Assembly: GCF_030413595.1 (NCBI RefSeq)
Contig: NZ_CP129238.1
Coordinates: 1,922,001-1,986,000, forward strand
From: Planococcus liqunii
Lineage (GTDB): Bacteria > Bacillota > Bacilli > Bacillales_A > Planococcaceae
Length of the DNA stretch: 64,000 nt
Reading direction: 5' to 3'
Below, piece by piece: positions 34,471 to 42,263 of the stretch (position 1 is the first letter of the stretch; each line of letters starts with the position of its first letter). The notes beneath the pieces are model-generated. The model worked only from the letters and a program-made list of their open reading frames with translations, was not told the origin of the DNA and searched no databases. Position numbers and translations under genes: made by a program.

Positions 34471-35406
34471 ATGAAGGCAATTGTAATTGAACAATACGGC
34501 GGCAAAGAGCAATTAAAGGAAAAAGAGCTGGAGCGTCCGCAGATTTCTGAAAATCAGGTGTTGTTGGAGATACACGCAACGTCCATCAACCAGATTGACT
34601 GGAAACTGCGTGAAGGCTATTTGAAAGAGCGGCTGCCGTTCGAATTTCCGATTATTCTCGGCTGGGATGCAGCCGGCGTCATTGCTGAAGTCGGTGAAGC
34701 GGTACACGACTTCAAGGTCGGTGACCGGGTATTCGCCCGTCCTGCGACGACTCGCCAAGGCACCTATGCAGAATTCGTGCCGGTGAAAGAGAATTTGCTC
34801 GCCCGCATGCCGGAGAACATGACGTTTGAAGAAGCGGCTGCGATTCCGCTCGCCGGGTTGACGGCCTGGCAAACCCTGGTCGATGTGGCAAAAATCAAAG
34901 AAGGCGATAAGGTTCTGGTCCATGCCGGTGCCGGCGGTGTCGGAAACTTTGCCATCCAGATCGCCAAAAGCTTCGGCGCCTACGTTGCAACGACTGCCAG
35001 CAAGGAAAACGAGGACTTTGTCAAATCCCTTGGCGCAAATCTTGTCATTGACTACAAAACCGAACAGTTTGAAGACGTCTTGAGCGATTACGACATTGTA
35101 CTTGATGCGCTGGGCGGGGACGTGCTCGACAAAAGCTTTCAGGTCCTGAAAAAAGGCGGACGCTTGGTATCGATCGCCGGGATGCCGTCCGAACAAGACG
35201 CAGCCAAATACGGCGTTCACGCGAGCTCTTATTGGCTTGAGCCGCAAGGCGATCAATTGCAGGAGTTGGCAGGCCTTTACGAAAAAGGACAATTAAAGCC
35301 CGTCATCGGCAAAGTGTTCGACTTGAGCGAGCAAGGGCTGCAAGATGCACATGCACTCAGCGAGACGCACCACGCGAAAGGCAAAATCGTCATCCGGGTG
35401 AAGTGA
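34471..35406 (+). CDS. Quinone oxidoreductase-like (medium-chain) NADP-dependent enzyme
   Basis: The 311-residue product has a GroES-like N-terminal domain (FPIILGWDAAGVIAEVGEAV, near residues 52-71) and a nucleotide-binding domain with VLVHAGAGGVGNFAIQIAK (about 148-166), then DYDIVLDALGGDV. The catalytic zinc ligands of alcohol dehydrogenases are absent, which fits the zeta-crystallin/QOR group that reduces quinones or enones with NADPH. GGAAGGGGCAAGTTATTC precedes the ATG. It stands between two terminators. Confidence 0.9.
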   Translation: MKAIVIEQYGGKEQLKEKELERPQISENQVLLEIHATSINQIDWKLREGYLKERLPFEFPIILGWDAAGVIAEVGEAVHDFKVGDRVFARPATTRQGTYAEFVPVKENLLARMPENMTFEEAAAIPLAGLTAWQTLVDVAKIKEGDKVLVHAGAGGVGNFAIQIAKSFGAYVATTASKENEDFVKSLGANLVIDYKTEQFEDVLSDYDIVLDALGGDVLDKSFQVLKKGGRLVSIAGMPSEQDAAKYGVHASSYWLEPQGDQLQELAGLYEKGQLKPVIGKVFDLSEQGLQDAHALSETHHAKGKIVIRVK

Positions 35407-35437
35407 GCCGAATTCTGGACGCAAATTTTGATTTAGA

Positions 35438-35473
35438 TCGAAAAACCGGAAGTGCCAGGCTTCCGGTTTTAAT
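35438..35473 (+). terminator. Rho-independent terminator
   Basis: AAAAACCGGAAG-TGCCAGG-CTTCCGGTTTT followed by AATTTTG ends the oxidoreductase transcript. Confidence 0.92.
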
Positions 35474-35603
35474 TTTGTCTGCTGGTGAACCTGCTTTTAA
35501 AAGGAAATGGCCAAAGAAACGGAAAAGCCCCCGCTAACCGCTGGAAATGGTGTAGAATCGAAGAAAAGAGACAAGCCGTCTACAGATAAAGGAGAATGCA
35601 CTC

Positions 35604-35723
35604 GTGAACGACACATCTAGTTTTCAAATGATCGCCGCTGTTGCGATTTTTGCCTTAATGGTCGGCGTCCCGCTCATCATGGTGTTTGTAGTCTATAAAT
35701 TCAGTAAGCGCAGCAACAAGTAA
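35604..35723 (+). CDS. Small single-helix membrane protein, 39 residues
   Basis: GTG at 35604 has AAAGGAGAATGCACTC before it. The peptide has a short polar start (MNDTSSFQM), one hydrophobic helix (IAAVAIFALMVGVPLIMVFV) and a basic tail KFSKRSNK, giving an N-out, C-in single-pass protein. A terminator follows immediately, so it is a defined transcription unit, which supports a real gene. The function is unknown; small single-pass proteins often regulate membrane enzymes. Confidence 0.7.
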   Translation: MNDTSSFQMIAAVAIFALMVGVPLIMVFVVYKFSKRSNK

Positions 35724-35730
35724 CCTGTAA

Positions 35731-35766
35731 GAGGCAAAAGCGAATAAGCTTTTGCCTCTTTTTTTG
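35731..35766 (+). terminator. Rho-independent terminator
   Basis: AGAGGCAAAAGC-GAATAA-GCTTTTGCCTCT followed by seven T is placed eight bases after the small membrane protein gene. Confidence 0.93.
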
Positions 35767-35966
35767 GGGGTCAATTACAAGATTCTATCGAAAGGATGCT
35801 GTCTCACAGGGCATTTGGTTTTTTATTGAGACAAAAAAACGTTTGTATATTTTCAACTGCTGGATAATATGAAACTTTAAACAATCTAATAACGACTTAG
35901 TTTGTAACAGACCAATTAAAAATGAGAAAAGAAAAACTGGCGGATGTGCAAAAGGGAGGAACGATA

Positions 35967-36479
35967 GTGGAATTGAGGAAAATGATATGTATGCTTTGTT
36001 GTTTATTTATAAGTTTGCTTGCTGCATGCGGGCAAATAGAAGAAGACAAACTAAAAGCGGAAGATAAGGGATCGCCAGAAAGCCGACAATTTAACGACGA
36101 AGAATTGATCGGCAAAATTGGCGAAACGAATCCTTCAGCACAATCCTTGTACGTGGATCATACAGAATGGATCAATCGGCATGTGCCTTTGGAACATGCC
36201 GTGCCGGATATTGGTTATGGTTTTCAGGCATTCATCACAGAAGAGACCAGGATGGAACTTGAAAACGGCGACCCGGCAGAATTGAAGGATTTCAAGCCTG
36301 GGCAAAAAGTAAAAGTGCTGCCGCCTACAGAAGAAACTTTACCTGTTGAAGTGGATTACAAGAAAGAACTGGGTATTGAGAAGCTTCCCGTCATTCTCGT
36401 TTTTGACACCAAAGAATTACTCTTCAAAACGTATCAGGAAAAAGAACTCTACAATTTATTTAATGAACGAATAGAATAA
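35967..36479 (+). CDS. Putative lipoprotein, 170 residues
   Basis: GTG at 35967 has GGGAGG seven bases before it and gives MELRKMICMLCCLFISLLAACG, cut by its lipobox LAAC. The mature part is acidic and soluble, with ESRQFNDEELIGKIGE, a strand ESEVPDIGYGFQAFI-like central part, FKPGQKVKVLPPTEE and a C-terminal LPVILVFDTKELLFKTY. An earlier ATG at 35922 would add a charged leader ahead of the signal peptide. The family is not recognised; it should be anchored outside the membrane. Confidence 0.7.
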   Translation: MELRKMICMLCCLFISLLAACGQIEEDKLKAEDKGSPESRQFNDEELIGKIGETNPSAQSLYVDHTEWINRHVPLEHAVPDIGYGFQAFITEETRMELENGDPAELKDFKPGQKVKVLPPTEETLPVEVDYKKELGIEKLPVILVFDTKELLFKTYQEKELYNLFNERIE

Positions 36480-36480
36480 A

Positions 36481-36526
36481 TGAAAACAAGCTGCCTTCAT
36501 AAAAATGAACGCAGCTTGTTTTCATG
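36481..36526. terminator. Bidirectional terminator
   Basis: GAAAACAAGCTGC and GCAGCTTGTTTTC, 13 perfect pairs, lie between the convergent lipoprotein and AraC genes. Confidence 0.9.
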
Positions 36527-36530
36527 ATTG

Positions 36531-37367
36531 TTATGTATGATTTTGCTGTTCTTTCATGTAGGTACGGTACTTGCCAGGCGTCTGTCCGGCGGCTTTTTTG
36601 AAGGCCTGTTGGAAATGCGTTTCGCTTTTGTAGCCGGTGCGTTGGGCAATTTGCTGGATAGAGGCATCGGTGTGCTGCAGCAAATACTGTGCCAATCCAA
36701 TGCGGCATTGAATGGCATACTGAATTGGACTCATGTTGGTCTGTTCTTTAAAGACCCGGGCAAGGTAGTATTTGCTCAAGCCGATTTCTGCGGAAAGCAG
36801 TTCCAACGTCAGTGTCCGGTGCGCATTTTCTTCGATAAAGCGTTTGGCCATACGGATATGCTGTTGGTGATCGGTTGCTGGTCGGTTCGGCTCAGCCAAG
36901 GAACGTTTCAAGATGCCGAGAAAAACCCCGAGCAAATGGCCAGCGATTTCATGCTTATTTGCGTAGGAGCTGCTGTTTTCTGCCATCAATTGCAGACCAA
37001 ACGACTTCAGGCGTTCAAACTCGGCTGGTCGGTGTACCGGAGGCAGGTGAGGCGGCCGCAGTTGGTGAAGCTCAAGCTCATCCATCAATTGGCCGGAGCA
37101 GCTGAGAGACAGGCAGCTGTACGCTTGGCCTTTAATGGATGCTTCTGCGTGCCAGTCTCCGGCATTGCAAAGCACCAAGGAACCGGGGGCTGCGTTATAG
37201 GTTTTTTGGTTAATGGAAAAGCGGCTTTGGCCCTCCAAAACAAGGATGATCTCGCACGATTCCGGATGGACATGGAGCGGTTTAATGTGCCGTGTATCGT
37301 TCGAGCAGTGAATGAGGTCGGCAGAATGAAAAATAAAAGGAAATTGGTTTGGGTCCATGGCAGGCAC
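36531..37367 (-). CDS. AraC family transcriptional regulator
   Basis: The 278-residue product has an N-terminal cupin-like sensor domain (HVHPESCEIILVLEGQSRFSI near residues 32-52, LVLCNAGDWHAEA) and two helix-turn-helix motifs at the C-terminus: LTLELLSAEIGLSKYYLARVF and ASIQQIAQRTGYKSETHFQQAF, followed by GQTPGKYR. The His residues of the cupin suggest sugar or small-ligand sensing. No obvious target gene is adjacent; the VOC gene is divergent about 270 bases away. Confidence 0.93.
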   Translation of the reverse strand: MPAMDPNQFPFIFHSADLIHCSNDTRHIKPLHVHPESCEIILVLEGQSRFSINQKTYNAAPGSLVLCNAGDWHAEASIKGQAYSCLSLSCSGQLMDELELHQLRPPHLPPVHRPAEFERLKSFGLQLMAENSSSYANKHEIAGHLLGVFLGILKRSLAEPNRPATDHQQHIRMAKRFIEENAHRTLTLELLSAEIGLSKYYLARVFKEQTNMSPIQYAIQCRIGLAQYLLQHTDASIQQIAQRTGYKSETHFQQAFKKAAGQTPGKYRTYMKEQQNHT

Positions 37368-37638
37368 TCGTTTCTAAAAGGATAATACGTCCATTATAGC
37401 AAGAATTAATATAAAATATTGTAAAAAGCGGAGAAAAGAGAAGTTTTGTTCCGTCCAGCAGCAAGAATTAATAGAAACTAACTTATAACTGAATCACTTT
37501 CAGCAGCAGAAGTATAGATATCTGAAAATTTAAATAAATTGAACGGTTACGGTAGTAAAACATATAAATCAGCACTATAATGGCGATACACCCAGCGGCC
37601 ACAAACGAAAAATTTAAATGACAGAAAGGATGAGCGGA

Positions 37639-38028
37639 ATGGCGACGGATTTTTGGATCAATTTGCCGGTAAAAGATTTGAACAGATCAAAGGAGTTTTT
37701 CCAGAGCTTGAATTTTACGGTAAACGAGCGGTTTTCGGACAGTGAGCAGATGGCGGGTATTGTGGTGGGTGAACACAATTCCATGATTATGTTATTTCCT
37801 GAAGCTACTTTGGAAGGATTTGCACGAAATCCGATGACGGATACAGCCGTAAGCACAGAAGTATTGCTGTCGATTTCAGCAGATTCGCGTGAAGAAGTCC
37901 AGGAGATGTGCGAAAAAGTGATTCAGGCAGGCGGCAAGATCTTCAGCGAGCCTGGCGAAACAAATGGCATGTACGGAGCGGGATTTTGCGATTTGGATGG
38001 ACACCGGTGGAATTTGCTGGTGATGTAA
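37639..38028 (+). CDS. VOC family (glyoxalase-like) protein
   Basis: The 129-residue product starts MATDFWINLPVKDLNRSKEF and ends GAGFCDLDGHRWNLLVM, the two typical ends of a VOC domain; the Asp-Gly-His-Arg-Trp motif is that of the glyoxalase/bleomycin-resistance subgroup close to YaeR/PhnB-like proteins. ATG at 37639 is preceded by AAAGGATGAGCGGA; the upstream ATG at 37618 has no site. The role is unknown. It is divergent from the AraC gene. Confidence 0.85.
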   Translation: MATDFWINLPVKDLNRSKEFFQSLNFTVNERFSDSEQMAGIVVGEHNSMIMLFPEATLEGFARNPMTDTAVSTEVLLSISADSREEVQEMCEKVIQAGGKIFSEPGETNGMYGAGFCDLDGHRWNLLVM

Positions 38029-38477
38029 AGACAGCAAGCAATAATAAGTATGAAGAACTGAACTTGTACGAGATCAGTTCAACAACTAGTTAAAGATGGT
38101 TCAATGGCACAGAAACTTTAACAGAAAGAAATCTCACAGCAACCAAATGATTTCAATGAGACGAAATCGATTTATTTTTTCCGTAAGACAACTCAAACAA
38201 AAATCAATGTGCCGATCGAGTTGAATACGTAAATTCGAGTAAAATGCACCAAAACAGCAAAAAAACGAAAACGTCAAAAATAGCTCAAAATGAACCTAAA
38301 AATCGGTTTCGTCTCACTGTCTTAAGTATACTTTTTAAATGAAACGATACTTCCGATAATTTATATTATGTCAACTTAATTATTTTTTAAGAAGTTGAGG
38401 CCTTGATTTCCCGCCCTCTTGTCGAGCGACAATAGAATCTTTACTTTAATGACATAAGCTTTATGTATTCTTCCCTT
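38029..38477. other. AT-rich gap with inverted-repeat element
   Basis: This stretch has no gene. Its centre is bounded by inverted copies of TGAGACGAAAYCGATTT, described separately. The 38320-38477 part is AT-rich and adjoins the fossil restriction gene. Confidence 0.5.
38157..38317. repeat. Possible MITE or IS remnant with terminal inverted repeats
   Basis: The left end TGAGACGAAATCGATTT (38157-38173) and right end AAATCGGTTTCGTCTCA (38300-38316) are inverted repeats with one mismatch over 17 bases, 126 bases apart. The interior is AT-rich and non-coding. The size of 161 bases and structure suit a miniature inverted-repeat element, or an insertion sequence collapsed onto its ends. I see no clear target site duplication. 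Confidence 0.45.
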
Positions 38478-39001
38478 TTACATTAAAGAAATTATTTTAT
38501 GTTGATATACATGCTTTTGAAAATCTGAAAATGTAGATTGACTATTAGTTACACCACCAGGCTTTGTCACTGCATCTGACATAATATTATATTTTAATGT
38601 CAATTAATGAGGAAGTTTCTCTTGGTCTGACTCTTCAAACCCAGTTTCAATATACTTCGATAAGACAAACTCTAAAAATTCCTTTTCATTGTCACTTAAC
38701 TTTTTGAAAGTATCGTTTTTAGCCTGCGCTACTCTTTCTTTTCTCAAAACGGCTTGTATCGCATAAGAAACATATTCAAGAACCTCAACTATATCGCTAC
38801 TCTCGGCATTAATTAAATTTTGTAATGCAACAACTCATCTTTGCCAAAAACAAAATTTGTTAAGTCTTCTAAAAACACTCTCCTGATTAATGGATTTGAC
38901 CACATTCCTCGCAATTCGCTTTCATCTTTAAATAACTTCGAAAGCGCTCCAAGTGTCAGCATTTTGTCGACTTGAAGTGTTTCCTTCTGTGTGTCCGGCA
39001 T
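38478..39001 (-). pseudogene. Type I restriction enzyme R subunit (HsdR), C-terminal fossil
   Basis: The minus strand encodes, in two frames, the helical C-terminal domain of HsdR: ELRGMWSNPLIRRVFLEDL (ending FGKDELL), then after a one-base loss NLINAESSDIVEVLEYVSYA, KLSDNEKEFLEFVLSKYIET and EESDQEKLPH, then a TAA where LLTLKY is expected, and YNIMSDAVTKPGGVTN to a final TAA. The segments match the order MWSNP, KEFLxFVLSxYI and EKLPxLLxLKY in type I R subunits, as I know them. The helicase and nuclease parts and the hsdM and hsdS genes are absent. It is clearly dead. Confidence 0.7.
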
Positions 39002-39109
39002 TTGTTTTAATGGATTTGCAGGGTTATTTTGTCATCTGCCGTTTCTTTTATTTGGCATTCATGCTATATTGTTAATAAAATCTAAATATTCTGTTAAGGA
39101 GGAAGCAAG

Positions 39110-39721
39110 GTGTCCAGGCTTGGAATCTCTTTCGTCTTGCTGTTCTTTTTTCTGATGCCTTCGCAGTCGGCCAATGCAGAAAAAGAACAGATGCCCAGTG
39201 GATCGGTGTTCAGCCAACTGGTGGTCGGCAGTATCGTGACAACCTTCATCAATAGCGAAGAAGGCAAAATGCTGGTGACGTTTGACAGGCGGACAGGGAC
39301 ATTCACTTCCTTAACAGCGGACTTCCTTTCAGAGAACGAAGAGCAGGAACAGTTCAGGATATTGAAAGCGGTGCGTGTGAACGAAGTCGCTGCCACGAAG
39401 CCGACGAAATGGAACTATGGCAAATGGAAAAACTACAAAATTACCATAGAGGAAAAAGCGACTGTAGCCATCATCACTACGGCCATCCTGGGGCTGATTC
39501 CGTATGTCGGGAAGCTTGCAGCACCGGTAGCGGCCCTGGTCATTACATGGAAGCTGAAGACCGGCTACTTTTCAGCCAAGAAAGACTTCCGGTTCGCAGG
39601 AAGCTACATGTTAGAAAAGCAGCACCTGAAAATTTGGAAGAAGAGCAACTACACTCAGCTTCGGGAATACAAGACAGCGGATGAAAAAATCTGGATAGCA
39701 TGGGGCGGCGATGAATCATGA
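39110..39721 (+). CDS. Secreted or membrane-anchored protein of unknown function
   Basis: GTG at 39110 follows AAGGAGGAAGCAAG. The 203-residue product has a signal peptide (MSRLGISFVLLFFFLMPSQS then ANAEKE), a strand-rich part (VFSQLVVGSIVTTFI, MLVTFDRRTGTFTSLTADFL), a hydrophobic helix pair at about 120-150 (ATVAIITTAILGLIPYVG, APVAALVITWKL) and a basic, Trp/Tyr-rich end (LKIWKKSNYTQLREY). The helix-in-the-middle design resembles some secreted pore-forming or bacteriocin-like proteins, but I do not recognise a family. Its stop overlaps the start of the next gene (ATGA). Confidence 0.75.
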   Translation: MSRLGISFVLLFFFLMPSQSANAEKEQMPSGSVFSQLVVGSIVTTFINSEEGKMLVTFDRRTGTFTSLTADFLSENEEQEQFRILKAVRVNEVAATKPTKWNYGKWKNYKITIEEKATVAIITTAILGLIPYVGKLAAPVAALVITWKLKTGYFSAKKDFRFAGSYMLEKQHLKIWKKSNYTQLREYKTADEKIWIAWGGDES

Positions 39722-39912
39722 AGAACAAAGTGAAAAGTTTCTTTACCAAGTATCTCATTGCCATTGCATTGATGCTACTCGTCTACTTTCTTCTGCCGGC
39801 TTCCAACGCGACGATCATTCTAATCGGCTTCATTCCGTTGCTTGTCTGGCTGCCATTCGACATCAAGAGATTGATGGAGAAGAGACGGACTTTGAAAAAG
39901 ACTCCTCAATAG
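39718..39912 (+). CDS. Small two-helix membrane protein coupled to the secreted protein
   Basis: The 64-residue product has two hydrophobic helices (YLIAIALMLLVYFLLP and ATIILIGFIPLLVWLPF) and basic ends (MKNKVKSF, RLMEKRRTLKKT). The 4-base overlap with the previous gene points to coupled translation and a joint role, for instance immunity, anchoring or export of the secreted partner (inference). No family is recognised. Confidence 0.7.
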   Translation: MKNKVKSFFTKYLIAIALMLLVYFLLPASNATIILIGFIPLLVWLPFDIKRLMEKRRTLKKTPQ

Positions 39913-39930
39913 AGGGGTTTTTCTCTTTAC
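39897..39930 (+). terminator. Short Rho-independent terminator
   Basis: AGACTCCTC-AATA-GAGGGGTTTTTCT gives a short stem and T run overlapping the end of the small membrane protein gene. Confidence 0.55.
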
Positions 39931-39959
39931 TGCGAAGTCCCTCCTCCTTTTTGGTATAC

Positions 39960-40109
39960 CTATATAAATAATATGTCCACCTCTTCTAAGCGCGAGATCC
40001 ATTCGTGCACTTTGTTCAGCAAATGGTCTGTCTCAGAGGCATTGTCCACTCCCGGCAATTTCAGCCAGTTGCTGCTCTCTACGCCCTGGAGCAGTGTGTC
40101 GATTTGCAC
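39960..40109 (-). CDS. Possible small protein, 49 residues
   Basis: Downstream of the broken GNAT gene on the same strand, GTG at 40109 gives VQIDTLLQGVESSNWLKLPG and then an acidic helical stretch ending WISRLEEVDILFI. GAGAGAG lies just before the GTG. Composition is protein-like, but the spacing of the ribosome binding site is poor and nothing is recognised. It could also be the tail of a lost gene. Confidence 0.35.
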   Translation of the reverse strand: MQIDTLLQGVESSNWLKLPGVDNASETDHLLNKVHEWISRLEEVDILFI

Positions 40110-40139
40110 CTCTCTCTTCTCAAATATGCTTAAGATTCA

Positions 40140-40558
40140 TTAGGATTCTTTTTTCCGTTCTCGAGTCATGCCAATGGCGAACTTCTTAAACCCCATCGCC
40201 TCATAATACGATTCCAAATCTTCAGTGCACATCAGCTGTGGAATAATCCGGTGATGGTCGCATTGCTCAATCAGACCATTCATCAACATGCGTCCAATGC
40301 CAACACCTTGATAGCTTGGCAAAACACCAACTCCGCAGATCAGTCCGGTAATCACGCCATCTGAGACAATCCGTCCCATTCCAACCAACTTATTGCCTGT
40401 GCGCATACAGCCACGTACCAGCTTTGCTGGCACATGTTCTGCAGCTCCGCAACTGTCAGGCCAAGCGAATCCCAATTTAACTCTTGGTACAACCGAAAAA
40501 CTTCTTCATATCTTGCTGGCGGTTCTACTGTAATCCGAACATCTTTTGAGGAATCCAT
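40140..40558 (-). pseudogene. GNAT family N-acetyltransferase, frameshifted
   Basis: Two overlapping minus-strand frames join to one GNAT of about 139 residues: MDSSKDVRITVEPPARYEEV and QNMCQQSWYVAVCAQ in the first, then GNKLVGMGRIVSDG, VLPSYQGVGIGRMLM (acetyl-CoA loop QGVGIG) and YYEAMGFKKFAIGM in the second. The shift is at about 40396, where CAGGCAAT should read CAGGGCAAT, one G lost. The total is one base short of whole codons and everything else is intact, so a sequencing error is quite possible. AGGAGCTGGGATTTT precedes the ATG at 40558. Confidence 0.82.
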
Positions 40559-40635
40559 AAAATCCCAGCTCCTGTCTTTTCCTATTGTATTTGATCTTTG
40601 TATAGCCAAATTAGTTAATTAAGGAGGTTAGCAAA

Positions 40636-41166
40636 ATGGCACCACAACAAACCATTACCAATCTGCGCTCAGGTCAACGCATGATTTTCCGTCAAACGGC
40701 AAAGGACACAAACGGACAATTACTGGAAATAGAAACGTTTAATCCCCCGTCTACTGAAAAAGAGCCGGAGCATATTCATCCGAAACAAGAAAGCTCGGCT
40801 GAAGTGCTGTCTGGCGAAGTGCGCTTTTCAATCAACGGCCGTGTCCAAATTGTTAAAGCGGGAGAAAAAATCGTCATTCCACCAGGGGTCCCCCACTATT
40901 TCTGGAATGCAAGCCCCATGGAAGCGCACACGATCCAACGGTTTACGCCGGCTTTAACAATCGAACAGTTCTTTAAATCTTATTTCGCTTTGGCCAATGC
41001 GGGAAAACTGGACAGCAACGGGATGCCGCCTCTTTTGATTACATCACACCTCGGGCTCCAGCATCAAGATGACATCCGAGTGACTAAGCCACCGTGGATC
41101 ATCCAAAAAATTCTTTATACGATACTCATTCCGGTAAGATTAATTTTACGAAATACCAAACGATAA
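40636..41166 (+). CDS. Cupin domain protein
   Basis: The 176-residue product has a single cupin barrel: EPEHIHPKQESSAEVLSGEV gives metal ligands His, His and Glu, and IPPGVPHYFWNAS the second motif His. A helical C-terminal part of about 70 residues ends with a hydrophobic stretch (IIQKILYTILIPVRLIL) that may lie on the membrane. It may be a dioxygenase-like or binding protein; the substrate is unknown. AAGGAGGTTAGCAAA precedes the ATG. Confidence 0.85.
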   Translation: MAPQQTITNLRSGQRMIFRQTAKDTNGQLLEIETFNPPSTEKEPEHIHPKQESSAEVLSGEVRFSINGRVQIVKAGEKIVIPPGVPHYFWNASPMEAHTIQRFTPALTIEQFFKSYFALANAGKLDSNGMPPLLITSHLGLQHQDDIRVTKPPWIIQKILYTILIPVRLILRNTKR

Positions 41167-41212
41167 GAGAAAAAATTCCTTTTCGGCGCTTGGTTGATAA
41201 CCGGGTGCATCT

Positions 41213-42145
41213 TTAATGAAGATCCATCTCCAGATCCCAACGTTCTTCAATCAATTCCTGATCCGTCCATTCGGCATTCGGTTTTTGCTCGGTGCGTTCA
41301 AACCCGTATTTGCCATACAGATGCCGTGCGGCTTCAAGGATGTTGACGGTCCATAAGAAAACATGGCGGTAGTTCTGGGACCGGCAAAACGCCAGGGCTG
41401 TGTCTATCAGGCTTTTGCCAATGCCTAGGCCCTGGAACCGTTCATCGAGCACAAACCATCTCAATTGAGCGGTATTGCCCTCTACGCGCGTAATGGCAAT
41501 CGAACCCGCGATTTCCCCGTCCACTTCCGCAATCCACATTTCGCCGCCTTGTCGGTCCACCAGAAAATCCGATAAGCCCTTCATGACGTAGTATTCAAAG
41601 AGCTCACTGAAGCCATAGGTCTTTTTGTAAAGACGGCCGTGCAGATAAGAAACATACCCCAGTTCCCCGGGCTGAAACGGCCGGATGCGGACGCGCGGTG
41701 CGTGCGGCTCTTCATGATTCAGCAACTTTTCCACAGTATGCATGGCAGCTGTCAATTGCTCCAGTTGCTTCGAAGTCAGCAATTCAATCATCTTTGCGAC
41801 TTCTTTATTGGCTTCGTCCACCAATGCCAAATGAACTTTCTCCCCGTAGTTGGTCAAGTGAAGCAAATGCTGTCGTTTGTCGGATGGTGCTTGTTTTTTG
41901 GAAATGAGCTTGTCGTCTTCGAATTTCTGGGTGATGCGGCTCATATAGCCCCGGTCAATGCCCAGTTTCTCGCGGATTTCCGTTGCAGTGATGCCGGTTT
42001 TCCCGTAAAGCTCAGCAAGGACGCGGGCTTCGCTTAACGGATATGGCTTATGATAGATTTCCTGGTCAATTTTGCCGAGAATGTTGGCATAATGCCGGTT
42101 GAACCGGCGGATCTCTTCAATTTTTGCCAAGTCTGCCACACTCAT
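41213..42145 (-). CDS. MarR family regulator fused to GNAT acetyltransferase
   Basis: The 310-residue product has a MarR winged helix at residues 20-140 (SEARVLAELYGKTGITATEI, IDRGYMSRITQKFEDDKLI, DKRQHLLHLTNYG) and a GNAT domain from about 155 (YVSYLHGRLYKKTYGFSELF, LRWFVLDERFQGLGIGKSLI with the loop QGLGIG, HVFLWTVNILEAARHLYGKYGF). Such bifunctional proteins are widespread; they are thought to bind DNA and acetylate a small molecule or protein. AAAGGGG lies just before the ATG; the preceding GTG is an alternative. Confidence 0.93.
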   Translation of the reverse strand: MSVADLAKIEEIRRFNRHYANILGKIDQEIYHKPYPLSEARVLAELYGKTGITATEIREKLGIDRGYMSRITQKFEDDKLISKKQAPSDKRQHLLHLTNYGEKVHLALVDEANKEVAKMIELLTSKQLEQLTAAMHTVEKLLNHEEPHAPRVRIRPFQPGELGYVSYLHGRLYKKTYGFSELFEYYVMKGLSDFLVDRQGGEMWIAEVDGEIAGSIAITRVEGNTAQLRWFVLDERFQGLGIGKSLIDTALAFCRSQNYRHVFLWTVNILEAARHLYGKYGFERTEQKPNAEWTDQELIEERWDLEMDLH

Positions 42146-42228
42146 CACCCCTTTAGTTTTCAGAATTTTTAATTACGCATAGAATAACGTTAATAGTTGA
42201 CTTAGTCAACTTATTTTCCCCAAATAAA

Positions 42229-42258
42229 AACCATCCAGCTCTTAAGGCTGGATGGCAT
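42229..42258 (-). terminator. Rho-independent terminator
   Basis: On the minus strand GCCATCCAGCC-TTAAG-AGCTGGATGG is followed by TTTTTATTT, six bases past the UbiB gene stop. Confidence 0.88.
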
Positions 42259-42263
42259 CCGTA

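Noticed and set aside
36528-37385. Long plus-strand open frame of 285 codons
   Set aside because: It lies exactly opposite the AraC regulator, whose helix-turn-helix and cupin motifs are clear; the opposite frame has no ribosome binding site or recognisable motif.
41213-42145. MarR-GNAT fusion as a novel protein
   Set aside because: This fusion is common in bacteria and already described as a bifunctional family.
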